Shown: positions 35,447 to 44,020 of the stretch, piece after piece
How the letters are laid out: each line of letters begins with the position of its first letter
Numbering within the stretch: the first letter of the stretch is position 1
DNA from: Rossellomorea aquimaris
GTDB taxonomy: Bacteria; Bacillota; Bacilli; Bacillales; Fictibacillaceae
NCBI GenBank assembly: GCA_020524245.1
Contig: JAIVLN010000002.1
Location: 1 to 64,000, forward strand
Direction of reading: 5' to 3'
Length of the DNA: 64,000 bases
Notes under the pieces: generated by a model
The model's database searches: none
What the model was told of the DNA's origin: nothing
Seen by the model: the letters and a program-made list of their open reading frames with translations, nothing else
Translations under genes and position numbers: made by a program

Positions 35447-35742
35447 TCCTAACGTGTTGTTTCGGATTCCATACCTCGAAAAAATATTTCCCTACTCTTT
35501 TTATCGGTAATTCGACCTTATTCCTACATGTTCATACAGGGTGTACAAACTCCTATTTTATCTTATTATTTTACAAATATACGTATTTTTATAGTTCTTT
35601 TTTACCATTAAACTTTATTGTAGCATAATTTTAACGTGGTACTGTCCTATGTATTCATTTTCTAAGCGGATAACCATCCTTCGGCGAAAATGTTATACTG
35701 ATATACGGGGCACCTCACTTCATGACAAAGGCTGGAGAGAAG
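35447..35742. other. Intergenic region without a recognised feature
   Basis: An AT-rich gap of 296 bases between divergent genes. A TATACT element at about 35694 could be the -10 of the rightward gene, but no convincing -35 lies at the right distance. I see no hairpin, ORF or repeat. Confidence 0.4.
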
Positions 35743-36126
35743 ATGAAGAACTTATTATTCGGCATTCTTACCTTAGGATTATTGCTTGGCATATCTGCCC
35801 TTGTAGTTAGTCCAGAGCTGACCGATTTTTTCGTCGATGAAGAGAAAGTGGCGGCAATCAATGAGTCCACAGGAACAAACGCGAAAGAGATGAATCCCGA
35901 TACGATCCTAAACCAGACCGGTTCAGACTGGGAGGCACTCTCTTATAAAGAGCGTATGGCTTTCGTCCTCACCCTCGTCAAAGGTCTTGAATCCCGTGAC
36001 TTGGGTATCTCAGATCCGAATGAAATGCTGTCCCAAATCGATACATATTATGAAAGCCATCCGAAGGAAGATACGATTGAAAAGGCCGTCATGACCATCT
36101 TGACTGAAAAATGGACCAAGGAATGA
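35743..36126 (+). CDS. Small exported or membrane-anchored protein, unknown function
   Basis: A 127-residue protein. Residues 1-20 are hydrophobic (LLFGILTLGLLLGISALVV) after a KK start, making a signal peptide or membrane anchor without lipobox cysteine; the rest is acidic and helical (SDWEALSYKERMAFVLTLVKG). I do not recognise the family. The start is at MKNLLFG, with GGAGAG 3-4 nt upstream; a longer frame from 35722 lacks a site. It stands alone, ending in a bidirectional terminator. Confidence 0.65.
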   Translation: MKNLLFGILTLGLLLGISALVVSPELTDFFVDEEKVAAINESTGTNAKEMNPDTILNQTGSDWEALSYKERMAFVLTLVKGLESRDLGISDPNEMLSQIDTYYESHPKEDTIEKAVMTILTEKWTKE

Positions 36127-36140
36127 TATGTTGAGCGCAA

Positions 36141-36177
36141 CCAAAAAAGCCCTCCTTTGCGGAGAGCTTTTTTGGTT
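36141..36177. terminator. Bidirectional intrinsic terminator
   Basis: CCAAAAAAGC-x-CTCC pairs with GGAG-x-GCTTTTTTGG around TTTGC, giving T6 on both strands between converging genes. Confidence 0.92.
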
Positions 36178-36527
36178 TAACCTAATACGCCATATCCTAA
36201 ATAAAGGACTAGGACCAACGAGATGAGGAACATGATCCACATCCCTTTCGCTGATGCACCTTTTTTCGTTTTTGCCAATACCATTTCCATTCCACCGATG
36301 ACCCAGATGCCGACGAGGACTTTGATGAAGACTGCAACCGCGGTATATCCAGCAGACATATACGTAACGAAAATCATTCCACCAGTAATAATGATCAGGA
36401 CATAGAACAATCTCAAGATCATACTCGTAATCTTATGTCCTTTCGCTTTTCCTGCACGTAGTAAAAAGTAACTTACGAAAAATAGAATCAGTGCTACTGC
36501 CCATGATGACACATGTGCATGAATCAT
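36177..36527 (-). CDS. yisL: YisL-family (UPF0344) membrane protein
   Basis: A 116-residue protein with four hydrophobic segments and short polar ends, starting MIHAHVSSWAVALILFF. Length and sequence agree with B. subtilis YisL, of unknown function. The start has GAGGAGG 7 nt upstream; the open frame further upstream to 36626 is not translated. In B. subtilis yisL lies near yisK and asnO; here both are within 8 kb on either side. Confidence 0.85.
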   Translation of the reverse strand: MIHAHVSSWAVALILFFVSYFLLRAGKAKGHKITSMILRLFYVLIIITGGMIFVTYMSAGYTAVAVFIKVLVGIWVIGGMEMVLAKTKKGASAKGMWIMFLISLVLVLYLGYGVLG

Positions 36528-36677
36528 TTGAATTCCTCCTCTATGAACATTCTTTTTTATCATATCAAAGGGCATAATGAAAGGGAAATAGTTTAAATAG
36601 GGGTTTGGGGTGTTTTGCTTTCCCAATATCCTTTATAATGAAAAGCGAGACTATAATGACAAGAATGGAGTGAGCAC

Positions 36678-37898
36678 ATGAATCAAAATCAAGTTAGAGA
36701 CCAACAAGGAACTGAACAGATCATTTCAAAGACAGAACAGTATGGTGCAAAGAACTACCATCCACTGCCGATTGTCATTTCTGAGGCAGAAGGTGTCTGG
36801 GTAAAAGACCCTGAAGGTAACCGTTACATGGATATGCTCAGTGCATATTCTGCAGTCAACCAGGGACACCGCCATCCGAAGATTATTGAAGCATTAAAGC
36901 AACAAGCGGATCGCGTGACATTGACTTCACGCGCATTCCATAACGACCAACTGGCTCCATTTTACGAAAAAGTATCCAACCTTACGAAAAAAGATATGGT
37001 ATTACCGATGAATACAGGAGCTGAAGCAGTTGAAACAGCGATTAAATCCGCTCGACGCTGGGCATATGATGTGAAAGGCGTAGCCGACAACCAGGCTGAG
37101 ATCATCGCGTGTGAAGGCAACTTCCATGGTCGAACAATGTCAGCGGTTTCACTATCTTCAGAAGCTGAGTACAAGCGTGGATTCGGTCCGATGTTGCCAG
37201 GAATCAAGCTGGTTCCATACGGCGATATCCAAGCGTTGCGTGAAGCGATTACAGAAAACACGGCTGCTTTCTTGTTTGAACCGATCCAAGGTGAAGCTGG
37301 AATTAACATTCCACCGGAAGGCTTCTTGAAGGAAGTGCGTGAGCTGTGTTCTTCTGAAAACGTGTTGATGATTGCCGATGAAATTCAGGCTGGTCTTGGT
37401 CGTTCTGGTAAGACTTTCGCTTGTGACTGGGAAGATGTCGTCCCGGATATGTACATTCTAGGTAAAGCACTTGGAGGGGGAGTATTCCCGATTTCTTGTG
37501 TAGCAGCTGATAAAGATGTATTAGGCGTATTCAATCCTGGTTCACACGGATCGACATTCGGGGGTAATCCATTAGGTTGTGCCGTGTCCATTGCATCACT
37601 AGAAGTAATGGAGGAAGAGAAACTCGTTGAGCGTTCACTAGAACTCGGAGATTATTTCCAGAAGGAATTGAAGTCGATTGATAACTCGAAGATCAAGGAA
37701 GTACGCGGACGCGGGCTATTTATCGGAGTTGAAATGACTGAAGCTGCCCGTCCATACTGTGAGCAATTGAAGGAAAAAGGATTGCTCTGTAAAGAGACGC
37801 ATGAAACTGTGATTCGTTTCGCACCACCATTGATCATTGATAAGAAAGATCTAGACTGGGCGATTGAAAGAATTAAAGAAGTGTTGAGTGCAACATAA
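36678..37898 (+). CDS. rocD: Ornithine aminotransferase
   Basis: A 406-residue class III PLP aminotransferase with [18 protein letters not shown], the cofactor motif [13 protein letters not shown], the lysine motif [13 protein letters not shown] and [10 protein letters not shown]. It converts ornithine and 2-oxoglutarate to glutamate semialdehyde and glutamate in arginine degradation. It is a lone gene here, without rocE or rocF. A TATAAT lies at 36634; I looked for a SigL -24/-12 promoter as in B. subtilis but the spacing does not fit. GGAGTG precedes the ATG. Confidence 0.93.
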   Translation: MNQNQVRDQQGTEQIISKTEQYGAKNYHPLPIVISEAEGVWVKDPEGNRYMDMLSAYSAVNQGHRHPKIIEALKQQADRVTLTSRAFHNDQLAPFYEKVSNLTKKDMVLPMNTGAEAVETAIKSARRWAYDVKGVADNQAEIIACEGNFHGRTMSAVSLSSEAEYKRGFGPMLPGIKLVPYGDIQALREAITENTAAFLFEPIQGEAGINIPPEGFLKEVRELCSSENVLMIADEIQAGLGRSGKTFACDWEDVVPDMYILGKALGGGVFPISCVAADKDVLGVFNPGSHGSTFGGNPLGCAVSIASLEVMEEEKLVERSLELGDYFQKELKSIDNSKIKEVRGRGLFIGVEMTEAARPYCEQLKEKGLLCKETHETVIRFAPPLIIDKKDLDWAIERIKEVLSAT

Positions 37899-37916
37899 GT
37901 TCGAATTTGTAATGCG

Positions 37917-37950
37917 GAAGCAGGCTGAGCGAAATCAGCCTGCTTTTTTA
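37917..37950 (+). terminator. Intrinsic terminator of rocD
   Basis: AGCAGGCTGA / TCAGCCTGCT with a 6-base loop, then TTTTT. Confidence 0.93.
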
Positions 37951-38050
37951 TGTGGTGAATGAAGTTTGAACAGCCTTTTTCAGTTCTTTTTGTGGACAAT
38001 GTTGAATAATTCTAAGGTAGACTACACATCAATGGGGGTTAGATGTCCGC

Positions 38051-38509
38051 ATGAAGAATATTCGCTTCTGGTTCCACGTAGGTCTGATCATCAGTTTCGC
38101 ACTTCCATGGGTTAAAATCCCACTCCTTTTGACCACTGTTACAGTGCCCGGTTATTTACTGCCTTATCAATCCACCCATATCGCCCATGAACTGAATAAT
38201 CTCGGCGTTGTTTCCATTCAGAACGACCAGATGTTGCCGATGTATGTGATGCTTCTCGCTCCAACACTTTCTTTCATAGTATTACTCAGTATGTTCACCA
38301 AGCGGCCATTGAATGGGTACTTCGACTCAACCGTAGGGTTTATCGCTGTCATGAGCAGCTTATACGTACTCATGAACACCGGAAATGTCATCACCATTGG
38401 CCTTTATGTTACGCTCGCCCTATCCTTACTGCTCGTCGCTTCCCCTCTCCTGAATAAAGAAAAGGTGCCAGGTACCGATTTGAAAGTCAGTCCCAGCAAA
38501 GGTTCATAA
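38051..38509 (+). CDS. Four-helix membrane protein, unknown function
   Basis: A 152-residue protein with four hydrophobic helices (about 7-35, 65-83, 92-108, 112-133) and a short polar tail. No family is recognised. The tail (KVPGTDLKVSPSKGS) is encoded by the left arm and loop of a 15-bp inverted repeat, so an inserted repeat may have rewritten the C-terminus. GGGGGTTAGATG precedes the ATG at a somewhat long distance. Confidence 0.6.
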   Translation: MKNIRFWFHVGLIISFALPWVKIPLLLTTVTVPGYLLPYQSTHIAHELNNLGVVSIQNDQMLPMYVMLLAPTLSFIVLLSMFTKRPLNGYFDSTVGFIAVMSSLYVLMNTGNVITIGLYVTLALSLLLVASPLLNKEKVPGTDLKVSPSKGS

Positions 38510-38522
38510 TCGGTACCTGGCA
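38464..38522. repeat. 15-bp inverted repeat over a gene end
   Basis: Perfect arms GTGCCAGGTACCGAT (38464-38478) and ATCGGTACCTGGCAC (38508-38522) enclose 29 bases. The left arm is coding and the right arm overlaps the TAA. Similar GGTACCTGGCAC repeats are dispersed in other Bacillus genomes, from memory. Confidence 0.75.
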
Positions 38523-38533
38523 CTGATCGAATA

Positions 38534-38586
38534 AATGAAAAAGGAATGACCGGCCGTCGGGAAGACGGTCCCGGTCATTCCTTTCT
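38534..38586 (-). terminator. Intrinsic terminator of the GabD-type gene
   Basis: AAAGGAATGACCGG pairs with CCGGTCATTCCTTT around an inner CGTC/GACG-type stem; TTTTTCATTT follows on the minus strand. Confidence 0.88.
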
Positions 38587-38599
38587 TAATGGGGGTGAT

Positions 38600-40033
38600 T
38601 TATTCTTTCATCCCGATGGAGATGTATTTCGTTTCAAGATACGCTTCCATACCTTCGATTCCGCCTTCACGGCCGAGTCCACTTTGCTTCATTCCGCCGA
38701 ATGGGGCTTGTGCGGCAGACGGTAATCCATCGTTCCAACCGACGATTCCGTAATCGAGTGCTTCAACCACTTTCATACCACGGCTGTAATTTTCACTGAA
38801 TACATAAGCGGCTAACCCGAATGGGGTCATGTTCGCATATTTGACGGCTTCTTCATCAGTCTTCACCTTTTGGATCGGTGCCACCGGTCCGAAGGTTTCT
38901 TCATTCATGATCAGCATGCTTGGCTCCACATCAATCAACACAGTCGGCTCATAGAAATACGTGCCATTCTCCGCTTCTTGCCCTTTTCCGCCGTGAACGC
39001 ACTTCGCACCTTGCTTCACCGCATTGTCAACGTGCTTCCCAACTTTTTCATAGGCATCCTTATTGATCATCGGTCCGATGTCCGTACCTTCTACAAAACC
39101 GTTGCCGACCTTCAATTTCTCCGTCTCTTTCACGACGTGGTGGATGAACTCATCGTATATTTTTTCCTGAACGTATACACGGTTTCCGCAAATACATGTT
39201 TGTCCGCCGTTACGGAACTTGGATGCAACCGTCTGCTTTGCTGCGTGCTCTACATCTGCATCATCCAGCACGACGATTGGCGCATGTCCGCCAAGCTCTA
39301 ATGACAAGTTCTTTACTTGTTCAGATGCTTGTTTCATCAACACTTTCCCGACTTCTGTCGAGCCTGTGAATGTGATTTTCCGTACCTTCGGATTCGACAA
39401 CAGTTCTTCGCCAATTTCAGATGATTTTCCTGATACAAGGTTGACGACACCTTTCGGAAATCCTGCCTCTTCACACAATTCGACGAGCCTCACTGCAGTC
39501 AGAGGTGTCTCATTCGGTGGTTTCACGATGAATGTACAACCTGCTGCCAATGCTGGTGCCATCTTCCGGGTGATCATCGCTGCCGGGAAGTTCCAAGGCG
39601 TAATCGCCCCAACAACTCCTACTGGCTGCTTGATCACTTGCATCCGTTTTCCGTCTTTAGAAGGTGGAATGGTACGACCATACACGCGCTTCCCTTCTTC
39701 TGCATACCATTTGACGAAAGATGCGGCATATTGGACTTCACCTTTAGACTCTTTCAGCGGCTTTCCCATTTCTGAAGTCATCAGCTCAGCCAGTTCGTCT
39801 TCATGCTTCATCATGAGATCATACAATTTTTCAAGATAAGAGGCACGGTCGTAAGCATTCAGCCCTGACCATCCAGGAAAAGCATCGTGAGCCGCATCGA
39901 TTGCCAAGCGTGTCTCCTTCTTTCCGCCACGGGGCACCGTCCCAACGACCTCTCCTGTCGCAGGATTAATGACCTCCGTCTTTTCCAACCCGTGATCTGA
40001 CCATTCGTTGTTAATGAAGATCCCTTTTTCCAT
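38600..40033 (-). CDS. gabD: NAD(P)-dependent succinate-semialdehyde dehydrogenase
   Basis: A 477-residue aldehyde dehydrogenase. It shows TPWNFP, the cofactor loop FTGSTEVGK, the general base in LELGGHAP, the nucleophile in GGQTCICGNR and the C-terminal PFGGMKQSGLGREGG. The CxC pattern and FxNDEW-like start (GIFINNEW) are typical of GabD, which oxidises succinate semialdehyde to succinate. Other short aldehydes remain possible. The ATG at 40033 has GGAGG 7 nt upstream. It follows the FAH-family gene on the same strand by 85 bases. Confidence 0.85.
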   Translation of the reverse strand: MEKGIFINNEWSDHGLEKTEVINPATGEVVGTVPRGGKKETRLAIDAAHDAFPGWSGLNAYDRASYLEKLYDLMMKHEDELAELMTSEMGKPLKESKGEVQYAASFVKWYAEEGKRVYGRTIPPSKDGKRMQVIKQPVGVVGAITPWNFPAAMITRKMAPALAAGCTFIVKPPNETPLTAVRLVELCEEAGFPKGVVNLVSGKSSEIGEELLSNPKVRKITFTGSTEVGKVLMKQASEQVKNLSLELGGHAPIVVLDDADVEHAAKQTVASKFRNGGQTCICGNRVYVQEKIYDEFIHHVVKETEKLKVGNGFVEGTDIGPMINKDAYEKVGKHVDNAVKQGAKCVHGGKGQEAENGTYFYEPTVLIDVEPSMLIMNEETFGPVAPIQKVKTDEEAVKYANMTPFGLAAYVFSENYSRGMKVVEALDYGIVGWNDGLPSAAQAPFGGMKQSGLGREGGIEGMEAYLETKYISIGMKE

Positions 40034-40118
40034 CAAAACGCCTCCAATTTTATATTGATTGCTGTTGCGTGAAATTAGTAAGTATCGTTACTTTTACAAT
40101 TCCATTGATGGGTTGTCC

Positions 40119-41030
40119 TTAAACATCATGCAGGACAGGATTACTCAGTTGACCAATTTGTTTAATTTCAACAGTTACGGTATCGCCTGCCTTCAGATAC
40201 TTCGGCGGGTCGAATCCTTTTCCCACTCCTGCAGGAGTCCCGGTCGCAATGATATCTCCCGGTTCAAGCGTCATCGCCTTGGATAGTTCCTCAATCAAAA
40301 TCGGTATGGAAAAAATCATCTTGGACGTAGAAGATTGCTGTCGCACTTCATCGTTCACAAATGTAGTGATGACCAGGTCATGCGGGTCTGGAATGGAAGT
40401 TTTATGGATGACGACTGGTCCCATCGGACAGCTCGTATCCATGCTTTTTCCGATTAAGAATTGTTTGTGTTTGCTTTGAAGATCCCTTGCGGTTACATCG
40501 TTTAACAAGGTGTATCCGAAAACGTGGTCGTAAGCGTCCTCCGCTTTGATCCGTTTCCCACCTACACCGATGACGACAGCAAGTTCACCCTCATAGTCGA
40601 TATCCGATGTAACATCCGTTGGGATCCGAATAGGCTCATCTGTTCCAATGACAGCTGTCGGCGCTTTTGAGAAGAACATTGGAACATCCAGTACGTCACT
40701 GGCACTTCCAAGCTCTATTGCGTGGTCCAAATAATTTTTCCCGACACAGAAGACGTTCTTATTCGGTCGTGGTATCGGTGCCTGAATCTTTATCTGTTCA
40801 CGCGCCAACGTATACGCCGCTTCCCTCTCTTCATCATGCAATCGTGCTAAGATCTGCTGCACTGTTTCAATGAAATTCTCTGACTTGAGACACTCCAAGA
40901 AAACCGTTGGCATCTCCAAGTCATAGTAGGTGGCTGCTGCGTTCAAATCGATGACTTCATCAGGCTGACCTTCCTTCACAATGCCGATGAATGTTTCGTT
41001 ATCTGCTTTCAAACCAGTTAAAAATTTCAT
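40119..41030 (-). CDS. yisK: Fumarylacetoacetate-hydrolase-family protein, YisK-like
   Basis: A 303-residue FAH-fold enzyme. Residues 1-100 are a variable lid domain; the catalytic part has VGKNYLDH, the metal ligands in DIDYEGELAVVIG, DVTARDLQ and TGTPAGVGKG. Relatives act as oxaloacetate decarboxylase, acylpyruvate hydrolase or dioate hydratase; B. subtilis YisK has the same length and a nearby place in the genome. GGAG precedes the ATG. It lies 12 bases after the PCD gene, likely one operon PCD-yisK-gabD. Confidence 0.8.
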   Translation of the reverse strand: MKFLTGLKADNETFIGIVKEGQPDEVIDLNAAATYYDLEMPTVFLECLKSENFIETVQQILARLHDEEREAAYTLAREQIKIQAPIPRPNKNVFCVGKNYLDHAIELGSASDVLDVPMFFSKAPTAVIGTDEPIRIPTDVTSDIDYEGELAVVIGVGGKRIKAEDAYDHVFGYTLLNDVTARDLQSKHKQFLIGKSMDTSCPMGPVVIHKTSIPDPHDLVITTFVNDEVRQQSSTSKMIFSIPILIEELSKAMTLEPGDIIATGTPAGVGKGFDPPKYLKAGDTVTVEIKQIGQLSNPVLHDV

Positions 41031-41042
41031 GATATGTAGCTC

Positions 41043-41327
41043 CTATTCGTGAACCCGATCAAAGTCGGCCGCCAGCTTGAAATCGAGGTCAGTCAGTCCC
41101 TTTGCTTGCCAGGAACTTAATTTGACCGTTACAAGCTTATAGTCGATCGAAATGAGCGGGTGATGTTGAATGTCTTCAGAAATCTTAGCAATTTGACTGA
41201 CAAAGTCAATGCCATCTAAGTATTCTTTGAACCGGTATTTCTTAACGATCCACTTTTCGTCTTGAAGAAACCAGCCTTGCAACTTTTCCAGCTGTTCTAA
41301 CACTTGTTCTTCTGTTAAGCGTTCCAT
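41043..41327 (-). CDS. Pterin-4a-carbinolamine dehydratase
   Basis: A 94-residue PCD/DCoH-family protein with the catalytic pattern EDIQHHP and the [18 protein letters not shown] end. It dehydrates 4a-hydroxytetrahydropterin formed by aromatic amino acid hydroxylases; no such hydroxylase is in the window, so the physiological partner is unknown. AAGGAGG lies 7 nt before the ATG. Confidence 0.88.
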   Translation of the reverse strand: MERLTEEQVLEQLEKLQGWFLQDEKWIVKKYRFKEYLDGIDFVSQIAKISEDIQHHPLISIDYKLVTVKLSSWQAKGLTDLDFKLAADFDRVHE

Positions 41328-41524
41328 TTTTGGTCCTCCTTATCAGCTTTCATTTTTACAATAAATGATGAAAGAACTTTCCCCATTTGTAAAACAATCC
41401 GCACTCACAACCCCTTATATACTTCCCTTCTTGTGTAAAATCTCCTCTTTTCATCGAACCACCTCATGTTGGGGATTGAAATGTGTTAAAATAAGTTGTT
41501 AATAACACGCATGGAGTGACGCAA

Positions 41525-43294
41525 ATGAATGTTGTCGTAAGTACATTAAACGCGAAGTACATACATACCTGTCTCGCGCTCAGATATCTGAAAAGCTATT
41601 GTGCACCCGAGTATGAAGTGCAAATGGCTGAATATACAATCAAAGATCCCGTCATGAACATTGTGAGTGATCTTTATTCACGAAATCCGGATGTGATTGG
41701 ATTCAGTTGTTACATCTGGAACATCGAAGAAACGATCCCGATCATTGAAATGTTGAAAAAGATCAAACCAGACATCAAAATCGTTCTAGGTGGACCTGAA
41801 GTATCCTACGATGTTCCTCAATGGTTGGAAAGACTCGAACACGTCGACTATATCGTGGTCGGAGAAGGTGAAGCTACGTTCAAGGACTTACTTCAAGCAC
41901 TGGAAAAAGGAGAAGACCCGGAATCCGTAGCAGGATTAGCGTATATGAAGGACGGGAAGCCACACCGTTCGGCTCCCCGGCCGAAGCTCGATCTAAAAAC
42001 CGTCCCATCACCTTTCCGATTTGAAGAAGATCTCGAACAACTATCAAAAAGAGTCACCTACGTAGAAACGAGTCGAGGATGTCCATACTCATGTGCCTTC
42101 TGTCTCTCATCCATTGAAGTCGGTGTCCGCTATTTCGACATCGAAATGATGAAAAACGAAATTCGATTCCTGATGGCAAACGGTGCACACACCATCAAAT
42201 TCGTCGATCGTACCTTCAACATCAGAAGGGATTACGCGTTAGAGATGTTTGACTTTCTCATTCAAGAGCATCTACCGGGGACCGTGTTCCAGTTTGAAAT
42301 CACAGCAGACATCATGCGTCCAGAAGTCATCGATTATTTGAATGAGAACGCCCCTGTTGGATTGTTCAGATTTGAAATCGGTGTCCAATCAACGAATGAT
42401 GCGACGAATGACCTCGTGGAACGACGTCAAAACTTCGAAAAGCTCACACGGACCGTCACTACAGTACGTGACGGAGGGAAAATCGTCCAGCATCTGGATT
42501 TGATTGCAGGACTACCTGAAGAGAATTATGATTCCTTCCGAAAAACGTTCAATGACGTATTTGCTTTCCGGATCGAAGAAGTGCAGCTCGGATTCTTGAA
42601 GATGTTACGAGGAACAGGCTTACGACTGAGAGCAGAGCAGCATGATTACATCTATATGGATCAAGCTCCATATGAAATCCTTGGGAACAATGTGTTATCT
42701 TTCGATGAAATTATCAAGATCAAACGGGTCGAAGATGTACTGGAGAAGTTCTGGAATGACCATCGTATGGATACAACGGTCAGCTATCTGATTGATTCTG
42801 TCTTCCCATCGGCGTTCGATTTCTTCCAACAGTTCGGAGACTTCTGGGAAACCCGTGGATGGTCACGTATCGGTCATCAGCTTGAGGACCTGTTCAAACG
42901 TCTGCACGATTTCCTTGTACATGAACAAGTGGAAGGCCTTCCAATGATTGAGGGCTTGATGAAGTACGATTATTTCATCCGTCAAAAGCATAAACCACGT
43001 AAACCATGGTGGGACTTTACGATGGATAAGCAGACACAAACCACTTATTTCCGTTACCTTGCGAGTTCACCAGAGAAAGTATCCCGTGAATTCGTGGATC
43101 TCGGTCTGAATGAAAAAGATCTCCACAAGCATGTGATGATTGAGAAGCTTCCGTTCGACCTTGAAGCATTTTTAGAAAATGGTACGATCAAGGAAAGCGA
43201 TACACTATTGATTATGTATTTCGATCCAAAGTCACAAGAAGCTACTGCTTTTACACTCCCTGATCAAAAGATCCTTCCAAACGAAATGGTCTGA
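41525..43294 (+). CDS. B12-binding-domain radical SAM protein (DUF4080)
   Basis: A 589-residue protein. Residues about 1-140 form a cobalamin-binding-type Rossmann domain (VIGFSCYIWNIEETI, VLGGPEVSYD, YIVVGEGEATF), followed by the radical SAM barrel with the 4Fe-4S motif CPYSCAFC and a C-terminal DUF4080 region (KPWWDFTMDKQTQTTYFRYL). Such enzymes carry out methyl transfers or carbon-skeleton reactions; this subgroup has no assigned substrate. The start is the ATG at 41525, with GGAG 8 nt upstream, rather than the in-frame GTG inside that site. HlyIII follows after 25 bases. Confidence 0.85.
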   Translation: MNVVVSTLNAKYIHTCLALRYLKSYCAPEYEVQMAEYTIKDPVMNIVSDLYSRNPDVIGFSCYIWNIEETIPIIEMLKKIKPDIKIVLGGPEVSYDVPQWLERLEHVDYIVVGEGEATFKDLLQALEKGEDPESVAGLAYMKDGKPHRSAPRPKLDLKTVPSPFRFEEDLEQLSKRVTYVETSRGCPYSCAFCLSSIEVGVRYFDIEMMKNEIRFLMANGAHTIKFVDRTFNIRRDYALEMFDFLIQEHLPGTVFQFEITADIMRPEVIDYLNENAPVGLFRFEIGVQSTNDATNDLVERRQNFEKLTRTVTTVRDGGKIVQHLDLIAGLPEENYDSFRKTFNDVFAFRIEEVQLGFLKMLRGTGLRLRAEQHDYIYMDQAPYEILGNNVLSFDEIIKIKRVEDVLEKFWNDHRMDTTVSYLIDSVFPSAFDFFQQFGDFWETRGWSRIGHQLEDLFKRLHDFLVHEQVEGLPMIEGLMKYDYFIRQKHKPRKPWWDFTMDKQTQTTYFRYLASSPEKVSREFVDLGLNEKDLHKHVMIEKLPFDLEAFLENGTIKESDTLLIMYFDPKSQEATAFTLPDQKILPNEMV

Positions 43295-43319
43295 GTGGAA
43301 TAATTATAGGAGGACAATC

Positions 43320-43973
43320 ATGGCAAATACACATACTTATACGAGAAAAGAAGAAATCGTCAATGCCATCACACACGGAATCGGCGCGATATTCAGTGTC
43401 GTTGCGCTCGTCTTACTTGTCGTCATGTCCGCCTTGGATGGCTCTGTCTGGCATGTCGTCAGCTTCTCCATTTACGGCGCATCCATGCTTTTGTTGTATA
43501 CCGCATCTACATTGGTCCATAGTTTTCCTGAAGGAAAGCTCAAGGATCTGTTTGAAATATTCGATCATGCTGCCATCTACATTTTCATTGCTGGTACGTA
43601 TACACCGTTTCTGTTCATCGTCGTCAAAGGTGCACTAGGATGGACATTGTTTGGAATTGTATGGGGGATTGCCTTAGTAGGGGTTTTCTTTAAAGCATTC
43701 TTTGTGAAAAAATTCCTCTACTTATCAACAGTCATCTATATCGTCATGGGCTGGCTCGCTGTATTTGCATGGAAACCGTTGATGACTACATTGCCTACGG
43801 ATGGTAGCTTGTTATTCATCATCGGAGGAGTCCTTTATACGGTCGGAACGATCTTTTATGTGTGGCGTGCATTTCCTTATCACCATGCGGTATGGCATGT
43901 CTTTGTCCTCGCAGGAACAGCTGCTCATTTCTTTGCGATTCTTCTCTACGTACTACCGATCAGAGTCATATAA
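43320..43973 (+). CDS. Hemolysin III-family (PAQR-type) membrane protein
   Basis: A 217-residue protein with seven membrane helices. It begins with EEIVNAITHGIGAIFSVVALV and has TLVHSFPEGKL, DHAAIYIFIAGTYTPF and the C-terminal HHAVWHVFVLAGTAAHFFAIL; the conserved His/Asp/Ser residues are those of the CREST zinc-hydrolase site. The physiological role is unclear (B. subtilis relative YplQ). AGGAGG lies 6 nt before the ATG. Confidence 0.9.
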   Translation: MANTHTYTRKEEIVNAITHGIGAIFSVVALVLLVVMSALDGSVWHVVSFSIYGASMLLLYTASTLVHSFPEGKLKDLFEIFDHAAIYIFIAGTYTPFLFIVVKGALGWTLFGIVWGIALVGVFFKAFFVKKFLYLSTVIYIVMGWLAVFAWKPLMTTLPTDGSLLFIIGGVLYTVGTIFYVWRAFPYHHAVWHVFVLAGTAAHFFAILLYVLPIRVI

Positions 43974-43985
43974 ATATTTAAGTAT

Positions 43986-44020
43986 AAAAAAACGTCTGCT
44001 TCTCAGCAGACGTTTTTTGT
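43986..44020. terminator. Bidirectional intrinsic terminator
   Basis: AAAAAACGTCTGCT / AGCAGACGTTTTTT with a 4-base loop separates the converging HlyIII and membrane-fusion genes. Confidence 0.93.

Noticed and set aside
36601-36640. SigL (-24/-12) promoter before rocD, as known for the B. subtilis roc genes
   Set aside because: GG and GC dinucleotides are present but their spacing does not fit the fixed -24/-12 distance.
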